DNA of 64,000 nucleotides, taken from contig CM055320.2 in NCBI GenBank assembly GCA_029255685.2, positions 12,386,614 to 12,450,613 on the forward strand. Reading direction: 5' to 3'. The DNA is from Silene conica (Eukaryota; Streptophyta; Magnoliopsida; Caryophyllales; Caryophyllaceae). This document shows positions 22,879 through 34,807 of the stretch, piece after piece. Below the pieces are notes generated by a model. It saw only the letters and a program-made list of their open reading frames with translations. It was not told the origin of the DNA and did not search any database. How positions within the stretch are numbered: position 1 is the first letter of the stretch; every line of letters starts with the position of its first letter. Position numbers and translations under genes: made by a program.

Positions 22879-25800
22879 CTAGTTCGTCAGTAAGTCATTG
22901 AAGATGCCCCTGCAATTACATGTAAAAACAGCAGTTGTTAACTCGGAAGCATATCTGTGTCTTTTAATGAAACAACAAGACTTGTCATTACCAGATGCCC
23001 GATGTGTTCTTCGATTTCCTGCAAAAACCAGTAACTATTCAGTCCCATAGTTATGAATGCTTTTATCAAAATTGCAACGTTGAAATAGACGAGTTGAAGA
23101 TTACCTTGGCTTGTCTAGGAAAGAATCATTTATCTCGTCAGGGTTCGGCTGCTTCTCAAATGTGGACAGCATGACATACCTCTCTTTACCAGGGGATTCA
23201 TCTTCCCTCTTATACACTTCATATGGAAAGGGGTATGCCATTCTGTGGAATAAAGGATGGCTTCTTCAGACGTGTAGAATATAATACGGAGTGGTCGTAG
23301 TATAATTTCCGTCCAAGAGGAGGTGAAACAATGATGACACTAATCATAATTTGTGCCAAATTGGAAAGAAATTTACACAAAGTTACATGTTACCTAAGAG
23401 CACCCATGATTGGATACTGAGTTCCGGCATAATAAAGAAGGCGGAAGTGATAGCAACTTTCAAATGACGCAGCATACTCCAATCTCTTGTCACGTCCCAT
23501 GGTCTTTTCAGAAAACAAGGGGCGAGGATTAGCAAGTTGGAGCACAAGAGTAAAACATCTACCCGTACTAGTTTTGATTAGGTCCTCGTCTGTTTCTTAC
23601 TTACTTGCATGATACCGCTTGAGCCAGGTACGTCCTGCACTTGAGAAAATGCTCATCACAAGCTGATTTCAAGAATAAGGCTTTTGGCAGTAAATTACGG
23701 AGTAATATATCAAACCTTGAGGCGAGGATTTATGAGTATCACTGGACGTCTCCCTGCAGCATCCGTCATTGCTCGCAAATCCTGCAACATATTACTGTTG
23801 GTTTGCAGTACCAGCAATCAGATACTATTAATATGGGACGTGAAGCTCCTTACATCTATGATACAGTTTCCTACAGCATTTTGAGGAGCCACGAGGATGT
23901 ACATGTCGTCCTCTTCTTCTACCTCTTTGCCACCTACAAATTATAATTTGAGTATCAAAGCCATGAAGCCATTTTATTCATACAATCTGAGACGGGGCAT
24001 CACTCAGAGCATTATTTAAAACATCTAATGAATGTTGATCCTCTACCTATGGAACCAATTTTGATGAAGTTTTCCTTGGCATCATAATCACCCCAGTCCA
24101 TGTATTCTAAAATTTTCCGAGTGCCTGCCAGCTGTAGCGGCATTCCAGTCAATGAACCTTCACCCATAGATCCTTGGACGCATACCTGATCACCAAAAAC
24201 TCGGAAAGAGGTTTTTCAGTAAATGAAACCAAGGATTGGAAAACATGTTACCAGTAAGGGAGCTTTCCAGTTTGAAAAATATAGAATGCACTGGTGTCAT
24301 AATTATGAGGTAAAGAACCGAAAATGTCTTGGTCTAGTGGTTAAGGCGGAGGTATCGCGGACAACAGATCCCAGGTTCGATTCCCCCTCCCATTTATTAT
24401 AATGCGACTAAGTGCGCGCTTCGTTAGACCAAACAAAATAAAAAAAATGGCGAGGTAAAGAAAAACAAACCTTGACCCGCTTTCCATCATCAGCATATGA
24501 AAGAGCAATTATTCGAATAAGCTCCATAAGAGTCCCAATTCTATATACATCCTGAAATATACCATACTAGTATAACTGAGTCCATAATTCTCTTTCTGAA
24601 GAAGTATTTCAGGAAAGAAAAACTACCATACCGTTGCCGGATTTAACTCAGGAATACTGATCTCCACCTGTCAGGACGAAATAAGGAATAACGATTCTAT
24701 TATGTACAAACTCATAATTTGAAGGTGAAATCCTGTACAGTATATTTTATGGTTTAAGGGGAGACTAATCAATAATGCACTTACCTTGAGCCTCGTTTTT
24801 CCGTCTTCTACAGCTCTCTGTGTAGCTTGCAGCACATCATCATAGAAGTATTTCCTGATTTCTCTAGAATGTGGAATGTTATTTAGTTTTGTTGGAATTC
24901 CTCTGAACTTATCCTAAAAAACATCAGCACTTGAGTCAGAGATGGAGTAACACAAAAGCTAAGTCAATGTGTTGAATCAATCCCTCACTTGCTGAACTGA
25001 GAAGGCAGATACCTTGGTTGCAGGCGCAAGATCAGAATTGCGACTTTTAGTTAGTCCATCGCCTGACACGATTAATTACAAAAAGAGGTCTCATAAGAAG
25101 GAAAAATACTAGAAAGCATTGAAAATGAAGTTACGAAAGCCAGATTGAGCATGCAAAAACATAGAAAACAGATGCCTTAGACGTACTACTGTTTTCACAA
25201 AGGCAAATCCTACGATTTATGTCTTCAATAAATGTGGCGTATACTGAGACTGATCCTAGTATCCTACAATACAGAAGAAAAGTATCCTTCAAAAGTTTGA
25301 GGTTCTTACTGGACTTAGCAGCCTTTACTTTCTCATCCTGCATTTCGCTCAGCAAAGATTTTATTTCATCAAATACTGCTTCTTTTGGGCGATTTCCGTC
25401 AATCTAAGTTTCCAAAGATGAAAAAGACAGAGTTTCAGTAACATTAGATCTCAACTTTAATTAAGAAAGAAAGACCACAAGGCACACACTACTACACTAG
25501 ACACGACCACTTTTTGGAATACCTTTCGCATTATGTTTTTATATGCTGTTGAGGCCAACTTTGCATTCTTTTTGTATATTGCTAAGCGAGATTTGACCTG
25601 AAAACACACAAGTATATGAGATATAATATGAGGTTGTGCTGCAAATATTGGCAGACAATTACGTACAAATATTACTCGCTACTTTAGGTCACATTCTTCT
25701 TTCACTGCAAAGCATGCATGGTTTATCAGAAATGACGATATTTGAAATGACGATATGCTAGCCAAGTCTTATCTGAGGTGGTATAAACCTTCAATGCAAT

Positions 25801-27720
25801 TCTATTATTGCCCTTTTAGACTGCACGTGTTACACATGTACAATAGCGGAAAACGGAGAGCACATGTTCTGCGCCATACTTCCCTTGAAGAGAAATTACC
25901 AATTTTTCACCTAGAATATAAACTCTCCTGCATGCTCTCCGCCTCATTTTTCTTTGTCAGCATCAGTTGGGTATGCATAAAAAGGAGATGCAATAACACA
26001 CAGCAACATACCTTATCCTCGGTGTCATCTGGACGAGTGATGAGCCTTTGTTTGATTTCCTCAGTTGAAGGAGGGAAACTCTTTATATGGTATATCTTTC
26101 CTGTCATTGGATCAAGCCGTCTGCCAACACATCTCTCGATCAGAACTTCATCAGGAACCTGGTTGTCAGGAATCATATCAGCGTAAAATTTCTCCTCGTA
26201 AAAGAAATAATGTCTCACCCTGACCCCTGCGGCCCTGCCTCGATAGAAAAAGGTACTTCTTTCAACAGATATATACAATGTGCGGGAGACGGCAGCATCT
26301 AGTGTTCAGAATAGAACGTTATTCGGATTTTCATTTTTTCATGCAGACTGCAGTTAATATGCAGGCTACTGTGCAAGGTTGAAACTAGCTCGAGTTCCAG
26401 CTTGAACTATTATGTGGAAAGTTTGCCGGGATAAACCACTTCAACTACTAATTCTGCATATTTTCACTTATTCAAGGTGAAAAGGACCAAACTTTTCAGG
26501 CTGTCTGAGTTAGGAAATGCATTGTGTGAATCTGTTACTCTGTTAGCTGTTCAACTAAAACAGGTTCGTGTTATGGCGACACAACTTCTAAATTGGCCGG
26601 TTTGTAACAATCAGGAGATCTCTATATTAGTTGTGACTTGCGAGTGAGATATGAGAACCCATAAGAATGAGAAATCTGGTTATTCATTGCTATTTGCTAC
26701 TATGGAAGTGAGTAAAACCTAGCCCTGCTTTAGTACAATAGAACACTAAAATCTGAGTCCACTGCTAGTGCCTATCCAACTGTCATATTTAGAGAATAAA
26801 ATGGGTTCTCGCATAAAAAAAAACTGTTGGACGCAGAGAAATGTGATGCAAGAGTGATACCTCTAAAACAATGTAAATATCGGGTCTGATTCCTAATTGT
26901 TCAAGACTCTGAGCTTGAGCTGCAGTTCGAGGATACCCATCAAGAAGCCAACCTTGTTCCTTTGCATCTTTAAGAGAAAGTCGCGCTTTAACCATCTATT
27001 AAGTAAATGCAATTATATTGTTCCCAAATCAAGATGACCAAAGTCGAAATTTCAAACATATGTATAGTGAGATTAAAGTATGGACATACAGCTGTGACGA
27101 TTTCATCAGGTACAAGACGGCCTGTAACCATGTACTCTTGGGCTTTGTTACCAATTTCAGTCCCAGCTGCCACTTCTGCCCGCAAAAGGTCTCCCGTTGA
27201 GATGTGAACGACTCCGAGCTACAATGCAAAAAATGGGTAGGTAAGAAAGTTTTAGGTTACATGATGCACAAACTAATATGATTGATTGAAAAAAAGAGCA
27301 GACCTGTTGGACAATGAGTTCACATTGAGTTCCTTTTCCAGAAGCAGGCGCCCCTGATATCATGATCTTCGGTGGCTCATTTGTCGCGCACTTTACCTGT
27401 AACTGTGATCTCTACAAGATGCACAAAAGCGTAGTTAATGCCGAATAAACAAAATCAGTAGAAGACTCAATATGAAAGGACAAGAAAGAAAAAAGGATAG
27501 GGAATAGTGGGTAGGGGGTGACCTTAGATTTGATGCATTTCTTATCACGGCTCTGCTGGTGAAGACGAAGATGCAGTAGGCGATGACGGAGTGAAACGGA
27601 AGAAACAGAGGAGAGTGAAGTGTGGCAAGGATTTGTAAAAGGAGAGACGGACGCAGCTTTCAAGTCAGAAGCGCAGGAAAAGGATGATGAGAGTGACAGG
27701 TTCGGCTTGGACAGCATCAT
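22879..27720 (-). CDS. AMK5: Adenylate kinase 5, chloroplastic (adenylate kinase + DUF1995)
   Basis: Catalyses ATP + AMP = 2 ADP, probably in the plastid. Exons read by GT-AG junctions: 27720-27523, 27411-27304, 27218-27090, 26995-26861, 26158-26012, 25597-25523, 25403-25310, 25062-25013, 24913-24785, 24667-24632, 24551-24471, 24185-24047, 23933-23854, 23781-23716, 23634-23605, 23503-23394, 23242-23105 and 23018 on. This gives ~591 codons if the last exon reads to 22988, close to the family length. Residues 1-~70 are Ser-rich with few acidic residues (transit peptide). P-loop GAPASGKGT is at ~85-93, DGYPR near 164, lid [12 protein letters not shown] near 200; DUF1995 covers ~340-580. The final ~20 codons are uncertain: exon 18 may splice at a GTAATG donor (22991) to an exon at 22909 ending at 22879, and exon 18 also reads EIEEHIGHL in another phase. 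Confidence 0.9.
24318..24451 (+). mobile_element. Short tRNA-derived SINE in an AMK5 intron
   Basis: Flanked by GAGGTAAAGAA on both sides (24307-24317 and 24452-24462). It contains Pol III A-box-like TGGTCTAGTGGTTAAGG and B-box-like GGTTCGATTCC, and ends in an A-rich tail. It is about 134 bp, antisense to the host gene. The right duplication lies eight bases inside the intron from the donor site of the exon ending at 24471. Confidence 0.85.
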
Positions 27721-28756
27721 AATTAGTCCGTCAGTCGAAACTCAGGTTGGATCATCAAACAGAAAGCAATGGTGTGTTATTTTCAGGAAAAGAAGGGAGA
27801 AGGGAGAAGAGAGAGATATAAGAGGGAGTGGCTGAAATTAACTGAATAACGACCCCCATATATAACTATGACTTGGCAACAGACAGAATATTTTCTCACG
27901 CTTAAATGATTAATCACAACTCTTCATTCCTAATAGTTTCAAAAATGAGTTTAGAAACGGCTTCACTATAGGTAATTAAGTACTCCATAGCGAATTCTCA
28001 TTCAAGACGGGTCAATTTCATTTTTTCAAAAAGACAAGCCAAATATCACCATTTTAAAGATAAATATACCGGTTACATTTGACGTTAAAATGACAACATT
28101 TGACCCATCTTTTGAAGAGACGGATAGAATTATTGTCGAGTGTTGATTTACCCGAACCGCCTCACCTTCTGCTTCAACGAGACAGATATTCTCATCGTTA
28201 ACCGTTACAATACAAGCGGATGTCGTTTGAAATTCTCTTTATCTAAAAGTACAGGACATCCAAAACTCAATAGTCAGACAAACACAAACATGCAGAACGC
28301 GGAGCTACATTGCTCAAGCCTTTGTCATTTCTTCCTCGCATTTGTCCCACTCAATGCTTCAGCTTCGTATTGCAGGGTAAATCAAACAAGCAACAAACAG
28401 TCTCGTAAAATCACATAACTAAAAGCAAAAGCAATAAGTTAAAAAAACGTATTCGACTTACATTTCCAACCGAAGTGAGTCTCAAATACATAAGACCCCC
28501 ATGCACAGTAGGCACTAAAATAAAAGCTAGACAGACTCGCTCTAAACACCGAAAGTTAACTATGTAATCTCATGCAGGTAAATTTCCATGTAATCAAATA
28601 ATCAAGCAAAACTTAATGAGGGTTTTTTTTATTACATATCTTGACCAAATTTCCTAAAACCATAGCAGTAACTACTACTGAAGCTGCACTCTCAGCATCC
28701 AACTTTCGCCCAAAACGATGCCCACTTCTTCTCTTAACCGAAAAAAACAAGTTGCT
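27721..28756. other. AMK5 promoter and TMN 3' UTR region
   Basis: No further gene. The right part, from about 28420, should hold the 3' UTR of the TMN gene; the left part is the AMK5 leader and promoter. A loose inverted pair (AAGACGGGTCAA near 28005 and TTTGACCCATCTTT near 28098) may be a degraded MITE. Confidence 0.4.
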
Positions 28757-30733
28757 TCAATCCAACTTCACAGAGGAGAACAAGTAATGAACGAACCAGA
28801 AAGAGGAGAGGAACCCAACAGTGCCTGTGACCAACATGATAGCAAGAACCATGAAAAGAGAGTATCCCAAGTAAAGCGTGGCAGACACAGGGCCGCTCAA
28901 ACTCTTAAGGTCGAATATGAGATAGTTGATGGAGTAGAGGAAGATGTATATGGCCACAGAACCGGAGGCAAAGAAAGATTTCCACCACCACTTCCAGTCC
29001 TCCACACACAGATGCATGTATGTCAGAACTAGAGAAACTTCCGCACACACAACCACCAGCAGGATCAGCACAACAAAAAGAAACCCGAATACATAGTATA
29101 CCCTACCCATCCACAGGCTGGACATGATGAAGAACAGCTCAATGAATAGGGTACCGAATGGGAGGGTCCCTGCACCAAGAACTAACAACCACGATGGGTA
29201 TTTCTGAGGGGGGATTTCTCGGGGAATTTGATTGGTTCTCACTGGATATTCAATGTGTGGGGCCTTTGCACCAAAGTAACCACCTATTAAGGTAAGGGGT
29301 ACAGAGATGCAGAACCACAGCAAGATAAGAACCACATAGAGGGAGAAAGGGATTGCACCGGTACTGTGACTTCCCCACAGCAAGAAATTCAATACTGTCA
29401 GTATCAAAAAGGCGATGCCTGGGAAGAAACAAGCAGCCTTCCACGACACTGAAACCCATCCTTTGTGATCACCACACCCAATGGTTCTCCACAATCTAAC
29501 ACCAACATACCCAGCAGCAATACCCAGAATCATATAGAAGAACACCATACCTGTGAGGAGAGTTCCTCGAGATGCTGGTGACATAAAACCTAGTGCAGCA
29601 AACATAATTGTCACAACACCCATACCAAGAAGCTGTACACCATCCCCAACCATTACACAGAGCAACACTGGATGACTAGGGGCCCGGAAAACATCACCAA
29701 CCACGAGTTTCCATCCTGACAACTCCTCGTTCATCTGAGCTTGGGCTTCCTTGTCCAACTCCTCATAACGGGTCAGATCTCGGCGAACAGTCCTCAAGAA
29801 TATCACAAGGACTATTCCAGCAAGGAAGGTAATAACCATAAGTGAGTTCAGGATCGAAAACCAATGGACCTTGGCACCTTCCATCTTCAAGTAAGCGTCC
29901 CATCTAGATGGCCACTTAATATCACTTTCCACAAATGACACCTCATAACTAAAAGCCACAGGCTCATTCTCCTTAACAGCCATCGATACAGTAGTGGGAT
30001 CACAGTTAATCTTCCCAGGGTACTTGCCATACATCTTCAAATCCTTAATGGCATTTATATCATGTTGAACACTACACGGAACGACCTCAAAACCCACAAC
30101 CATATACCCTGGCTCGTCAGATCCACCAACACCATTCCCTCCAGGAACCATCTCAACAGCATCCCCGGTACCCATAACCCGAGCCACACTAGCCTCCTCA
30201 TACTTATGAACAAGTACAGTAAGCTTCAAATGATTAAACAAATAATACGCATCCTGGACCTTAATCCCAACAGGGTACCCAGTCCACCTCAGAAAGAAAT
30301 TATCCTTCTTGGTATACCGAATCGCGGGAAGATTATCAAGGATCAAATTAACCTGATACATCTCATCAATCCTAGTCTTCAAAAGCTTAAACTCATCAGG
30401 CGAAAGCGGATTCGTCTTACATAAAACAATCTCACTCTCATTCTGATACATCTTAAACCTATAAGGAGAATTCTCAATCCTATCACCCATGAGAAGCTCC
30501 CCCAAATTCTCAGCACTATCCTTAACACCTTCCTCAGGCTTACAAAAGGGTAAACTATAGTAACTAAAGGGGATTTCAGTATCAATTGAGGTTAAAGAAT
30601 TAACTTTTACAGACAAAACATCCCCAACTTTATACTTATGAGGGTAACTACCAGGTAAATAAAACCCAATCCCAGTTTCAAAAATCATGCAAATCACAAC
30701 TACCCAGATCCCCAAATTAGAAAAAGATCCCAT
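28757..30733 (-). CDS. TMN7-like: Transmembrane nine (TM9SF/EMP70) protein, TMN7-like
   Basis: Single coding exon. The ATG at 30733 gives 658 residues; the frame is open a little further upstream but without an ATG. Signal peptide ~1-28 (VVVICMIFETGIGFYLPG), then a lumenal domain to ~290 (YKVGDVLSVKVN, LPFC.P, 'FFLRWTGYPVG') and nine membrane segments in the C-terminal half, with the family motif GWKLVVGDVFRAP after the first. It ends in VKLD, matching the KXD/E Golgi-retention/COPI signal of plant EMPs. Nonaspanins act in Golgi/endosomal trafficking. The leader has an intron (30801-30920). The coding sequence is intact, and the family call is firm; the exact paralogue number is inferred. Confidence 0.95.
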   Translation of the reverse strand: MGSFSNLGIWVVVICMIFETGIGFYLPGSYPHKYKVGDVLSVKVNSLTSIDTEIPFSYYSLPFCKPEEGVKDSAENLGELLMGDRIENSPYRFKMYQNESEIVLCKTNPLSPDEFKLLKTRIDEMYQVNLILDNLPAIRYTKKDNFFLRWTGYPVGIKVQDAYYLFNHLKLTVLVHKYEEASVARVMGTGDAVEMVPGGNGVGGSDEPGYMVVGFEVVPCSVQHDINAIKDLKMYGKYPGKINCDPTTVSMAVKENEPVAFSYEVSFVESDIKWPSRWDAYLKMEGAKVHWFSILNSLMVITFLAGIVLVIFLRTVRRDLTRYEELDKEAQAQMNEELSGWKLVVGDVFRAPSHPVLLCVMVGDGVQLLGMGVVTIMFAALGFMSPASRGTLLTGMVFFYMILGIAAGYVGVRLWRTIGCGDHKGWVSVSWKAACFFPGIAFLILTVLNFLLWGSHSTGAIPFSLYVVLILLWFCISVPLTLIGGYFGAKAPHIEYPVRTNQIPREIPPQKYPSWLLVLGAGTLPFGTLFIELFFIMSSLWMGRVYYVFGFLFVVLILLVVVCAEVSLVLTYMHLCVEDWKWWWKSFFASGSVAIYIFLYSINYLIFDLKSLSGPVSATLYLGYSLFMVLAIMLVTGTVGFLSSFWFVHYLFSSVKLD

Positions 30734-30800
30734 TTTCACAAAACCCAACAGTAATTTCCTCAGATCTTGCAAACCCAGATCAGAAATCAGGCAAATTAGC

Positions 30801-30920
30801 CTAAAAAAACAACTTTTTTTTAGGGTTTATCCAAATTTCAGATCAATTGATTCAATTAAAACCATAAAGATCTAAACTTTAAGATTAAAAATGAGAAAAA
30901 TTGAAAGAAACTAGACTAAC
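30801..30920 (-). other. 5'-UTR intron of the TMN gene
   Basis: Minus-strand donor AAAG/GTTAGT at 30921/30920 and acceptor TTTTTTTAG at 30801 before GCTAATTTGCC. The intronless coding exon starts 68 bp downstream of the acceptor. Leader introns of this type are common in plant housekeeping genes. A TATATC element near 31003 fits a start around 30970. Confidence 0.6.
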
Positions 30921-31170
30921 CTTTAATCTGTGAGGTGTAAGAAGAACATGAAAAGAAAGAACTGTGAAACGGAAAGAGAGAGAGTGTAAAATGTGATGAT
31001 ATAAGGAGTTCTTGGTTTATTAGATGCGTAGGTTTCGCGACATTTCATTAGCCACCGACGGTCCAACGTGTTTAACACTCTATGACTTTGTGTTTTGCGA
31101 TGTGATTTGACCAAAATGTCCTTGGTTACAGTTAGTCACTCTTGAGACGCTTTTACCGTCTTAACTCTTA

Positions 31171-31484
31171 GGAGTCGTTTGGTTGATTCGGGAAGTTAAT
31201 TTTCCTAGGAACTTACAATTCATGGGAAATAAGTTCCCACATCCAATTCGGGTGAATTTGAGAAAAGTGTTTGGTTGCGCATATAGGAATTAAATTCTAC
31301 AGCAACTTCGAATGACCGATGGGGAGTAGCTAAGCAAGTTCCTACATTATGTAGGCATTGAAAGTTCCTAGTAACTTCTAATTTCTCCATTTTACAAAAA
31401 TTATGGCAACCAAACAACCCATGTCTTTGCAATTCATGGGATTTTGCAATTCACGTGTTTTTAAGGTGTCAACCAAACAACCCC
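31171..31484. mobile_element. Tourist-like MITE (PIF/Harbinger), 314 bp
   Basis: The termini GGAGTCGTTTGGTTGA and its inverse TCAACCAAACAACCCC are flanked by TTA on both sides (31168-31170 and 31485-31487), the target duplication of PIF/Harbinger elements. Non-coding. Located in the promoter-proximal region of the TMN gene. Confidence 0.8.
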
Positions 31485-32828
31485 TTAGACCATCCTCAAC
31501 AAGGTTGCCGAAGAGGTCGCGACCTTGTTGAGTCACCCAAATTACATAATTAAGACCCTAATTTTGGTGATCTTGAAGTTCCCTTTGATAACCTTTGACG
31601 TTAATGTAATTAAAGATTGAAAATATTAGAAAATGAAAAATGAGTGGAAAATAATTGGGTTGATGTCCCTAAGTCGTGACATTCTGTTTGGGAGGATGAG
31701 TATGAGTCAAGATAATTAAAATAAGATTAAGAGCTAAAACGTTGACGATCCAGTTAGCGTGATCTTCTGCTTGGAGATAATATTAGCATTAAAATAAATC
31801 AAATATTACTACGCATTTCCATTGAGGTATACAAAATAAAACTTTTTTTTTATACATTTTTCCATTGTCTTAAATTTTTTGGTGCAAATGAGGGGCTGAC
31901 CCCCGAAAACCTAATAGTTATAGGTTATTACACGAGGTAAAGCTGCTCCGAAAATATCGTCTTTGAGAATAGACCTTAGACCGCTACTCGGGCTATCTAG
32001 AAAATTAGGGATAATGCTCGAGGACACCTTTAAATTAGCTAGGAAATATGCAACTCGATTAGCTTTCCTGTACGGCTAGAAATTCTCGTTTAGTTTTTCA
32101 CATCAAGGTTTTGGATCTAGGGGTATTAGGGTAATTCTATTGCAATTTGCATTCTACCAAACATGTTTTATAGACGTGCGACCTATTTTAAATGCTAATA
32201 ATGCAAGAATCAAATTAATTGTTTTGAAAAATCTTTCCAAAATAATAGTCAAATCTATTTATTGTACCATTTCAACCTCTAATATATTTATTGATTATGA
32301 AGTTATGTGACTACTACAGTATATTTTAATAATTAGGGTGGGTGATGAATTGCTTTGTTGGAGCAAAGATTGGTTGAATGGGTATGTATTTGCATGCGAA
32401 GGTTAAACCATAAATCTTTCAAAAAATAAAATACTCCGTAATTATATACATTTGGTTGAGATTCGAAGAGTCACACCTATAACTTTTAATTCACACCGAT
32501 TCTTATATAGTGATACCGTTTTATGAAATCAATTCAACCAAAAGATTAAGCTAATAATAGTTGCAGTGTATCGGTGTCTAAGGCAAATTCGCCCCCAAAG
32601 ACAACGACTGTATATTGCTCTTTCCATTCGCAATGATTAGAACATTTTGTTATCATTCTTGAATTGAAACGGATCTGATCTCATACCGTACCAATATAGA
32701 TTTCAAACCAGGATTTATAAAGCAAAAATATTGATACCATGGAGGCATGGATTGCTACATTTACATACACTCATGTTGCACTTTCTTGAAGCCTTAAGCT
32801 GTAGACGTTTACAAATAGTAGACGACGT
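31485..32828. other. Intergenic with a LINE 3' fragment
   Basis: Apart from the LINE remnant at 31876-32170 I see only AT-rich single-copy-like sequence, and the 3' flank of the gene ending at 32829. Confidence 0.4.
31876..32170 (-). mobile_element. LINE 3'-end fragment
   Basis: The minus-strand 3' end resembles that of the LINE at 38372-39545: both have GGGG...CCCC near the tail (GAGGGGCTGACCCCCGAAAA versus GAGGGGCAAGCCCCGAAATT), then CACGAGG/GACGAGG and CTGCTCCGAAAATATC/CTACTCCGAAGATATC. Both abut a T-run on the plus strand. No coding region survives, so it is a 5'-truncated copy. Confidence 0.65.
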
Positions 32829-34807
32829 TTACTTGTCGCTGTTCCAGAATGGATTCTGGTCTGGACAAAAAGGCGAGAATTGATTGTTTTGAGCAGCAAA
32901 GAGATTTGGATGACAATTCTCGTCATGGTCGAATGTTGTCCATCTCATTGAGCTGGTTTGCCGCCTTTCCAAAGTGGCATTACGTATGTACTTATTCTCG
33001 TCAACATGTTCTTTCATCTGTTTCTTCACCACATCCAGCACCAGCTCTCCGTATTGCTCGCACCACGACCTGATATAGTTGACAGCATAACAAGTGTAAA
33101 GGGAATGCTGACATGCTTCCAAGTTCCAACAGAAGGAGAAAGTTCAGAGATTGGGGCTTACTTGGGAAACAAGTGCATAAGATCAGACTTGTTAACAGGT
33201 AGATCCCTACATATGGCATCCATTTGATCATCCCTACAACAGATTAACAACAGTCAGGACAAACATTCCTATGTAAAAACGAAGTATGTCAGTAACGATT
33301 TAGCTGGGATAAATAATGCATTACGAAATCTGGAAGTTGGGATTTCTTGACATTGCAGTCTGAACTTGCAGCAAATCCTGCTTGATTTTTTCCCCAAGAA
33401 CCTGCAAGACCATAACCCGGTATCTGAAAATCATATTAACTTCAACTTTGCTCGGTTTTCCACTAAAGGAATTGGCCGGATAGTTAATTAGTAAGTACCT
33501 TCTCAATGATGAAGGTAGATGGAGGCGCATCAGGAAGAACCTTGTCTGTAACCACTTGAAAGGGCTCCTTGCTATCTCCATTATCACGCGATTTCTCACC
33601 CTGAAGCAAAGTAGTTGTTTCGTCCTGCAAAGGCGTTCGCTTCCATTTCTTCAACCCATCAAACCCCCAATGCTTCCATCCTGATTTCGGGTTTTTCTCC
33701 TTTGATCTCTCAGTCTTCTTACCTTCATCTCTTCCTTGGATTACTTCACCCATTTTCCGGGGATTTGAGCCTAGATTTTCATTTTCTGTCAGAACAATTG
33801 AATCAATCTCTTTTTCTGTCAGAACAACTGAATCAATCTCTCTAGCATTTCGTTTTTTGGCAACACCCAAAATCGAGTTCTCTTCATCAGTCTGCACATT
33901 CTCTTTACCAAATAAGCCAGGATTATCAAAAATGCTTTTCTGCCCTCTATTTTTACCCGCTTTCTCAAACGGTCCGAACCCCAAATTGGATGCTTTATCT
34001 TTCAAATGCTTCATAGCTGCTGTTGTTCTATGCTTAGATTTGTTCTTGGAGCCTGAATTCATCAAGTTTTTATCATCCCTTAAGTCAATTGTCGACCATT
34101 CCTCCTCCTCCTCTTCCGCCTCCTCCTTACAGCTATCCTTTGCCACCCCAACGATCACATCTGTCGCCTCGAGCTCAGCTCCTTGGACAGCTAGTCTCTG
34201 AAGCAAAGGCCTCTTTGATGCATGATACTCTTCTTCTGATATACACTTTGCATATAATAGCTCCTACACATCCATTACTCACTTCTTACTTTATCCGTCC
34301 CATACAATTGTTACTACTCCCTCCGTCCCAATCATTTGTTTATCTCTCATTAAAATATCTCTCGCAAAGAATATAAAAGGTAAACAAATGACCGATTCTA
34401 AGACTATATTTTTTTCCAAGTCGGATTTTAAACAAAGGTAGATAAATGACCGAGACAGAACAAGTACAAAAATTAAAGTGAAAATGAATGTATACCTGGA
34501 GAAAGAGAAGCTTATCCCTCAAAAGACGGGGTTGCTCGAAATGAGAGCCCTTAGAAGCAATGAGACTCTCAAGAAGATTGCATCGAAAAGAAGCGAGCTG
34601 CGAAGCAGGCAATAACCCATGTTTGTGAAGACCCATTAAGTTAAGAATCTCATGGTATGCATTTTGCTGCCATTTGAGGTAATCAGAATGCTGTTTAGAT
34701 AATTTGTTCTCAGCTGCGCCTAAACTCGGCATCTTCGTCGAAAAAGGGAGTATTGTTTTACAAATAGAACTGATAGAATCCTGCAACACTGTGTATCCAT
34801 ATCCCAT
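32829..34807 (-). CDS. Plant protein of unknown function, five exons
   Basis: Exons 34807-34496, 34263-33499, 33401-33325, 33233-33162 and 33069-32829 join in phase to 488 residues, ending in TAA at 32829. I recognise no catalytic domain. The N-terminal ~120 residues are helical (HSDYLKWQQNAYHEILNLMGLHKHG...LLRDKLLFLQELLYAKCISEEEYHASKRPLLQRLAVQG). The middle is charged and low-complexity, with EEAEEEEEEW, many KNK/GKN runs and a near-duplicated REIDSVVLTEKEIDSIVLTE. The C-terminal segment (DDQMDAICRDLPVNKSDLM...WCEQYGELVLDVVKKQMKEHV) is the most conserved-looking. Probably a nuclear or scaffold protein, but that is inference from composition. The start is the first ATG; a second Met at residue 26 could also serve. 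Confidence 0.8.
34317..34464. mobile_element. Stowaway-like MITE in intron 1 of the unknown gene
   Basis: Begins CTCCCTCCGTCCCAATCATTTG after TA (34315-34316). The right end is the imperfect inverse (ATAAATGACCGAGACAG...CAAG) before TA (34465-34466). The tip sequence and TA duplication fit Tc1/mariner-type Stowaway elements. The right terminus has diverged from the left, so it is not recent. Confidence 0.7.

Noticed and set aside
28005..28110. Possible MITE upstream of AMK5
   Set aside because: Inverted similarity is short and imperfect, and no target duplication was found.
30062..30424. Plus-strand frame of 120 codons opposite the TMN gene
   Set aside because: Antisense shadow of a clearly coding exon.
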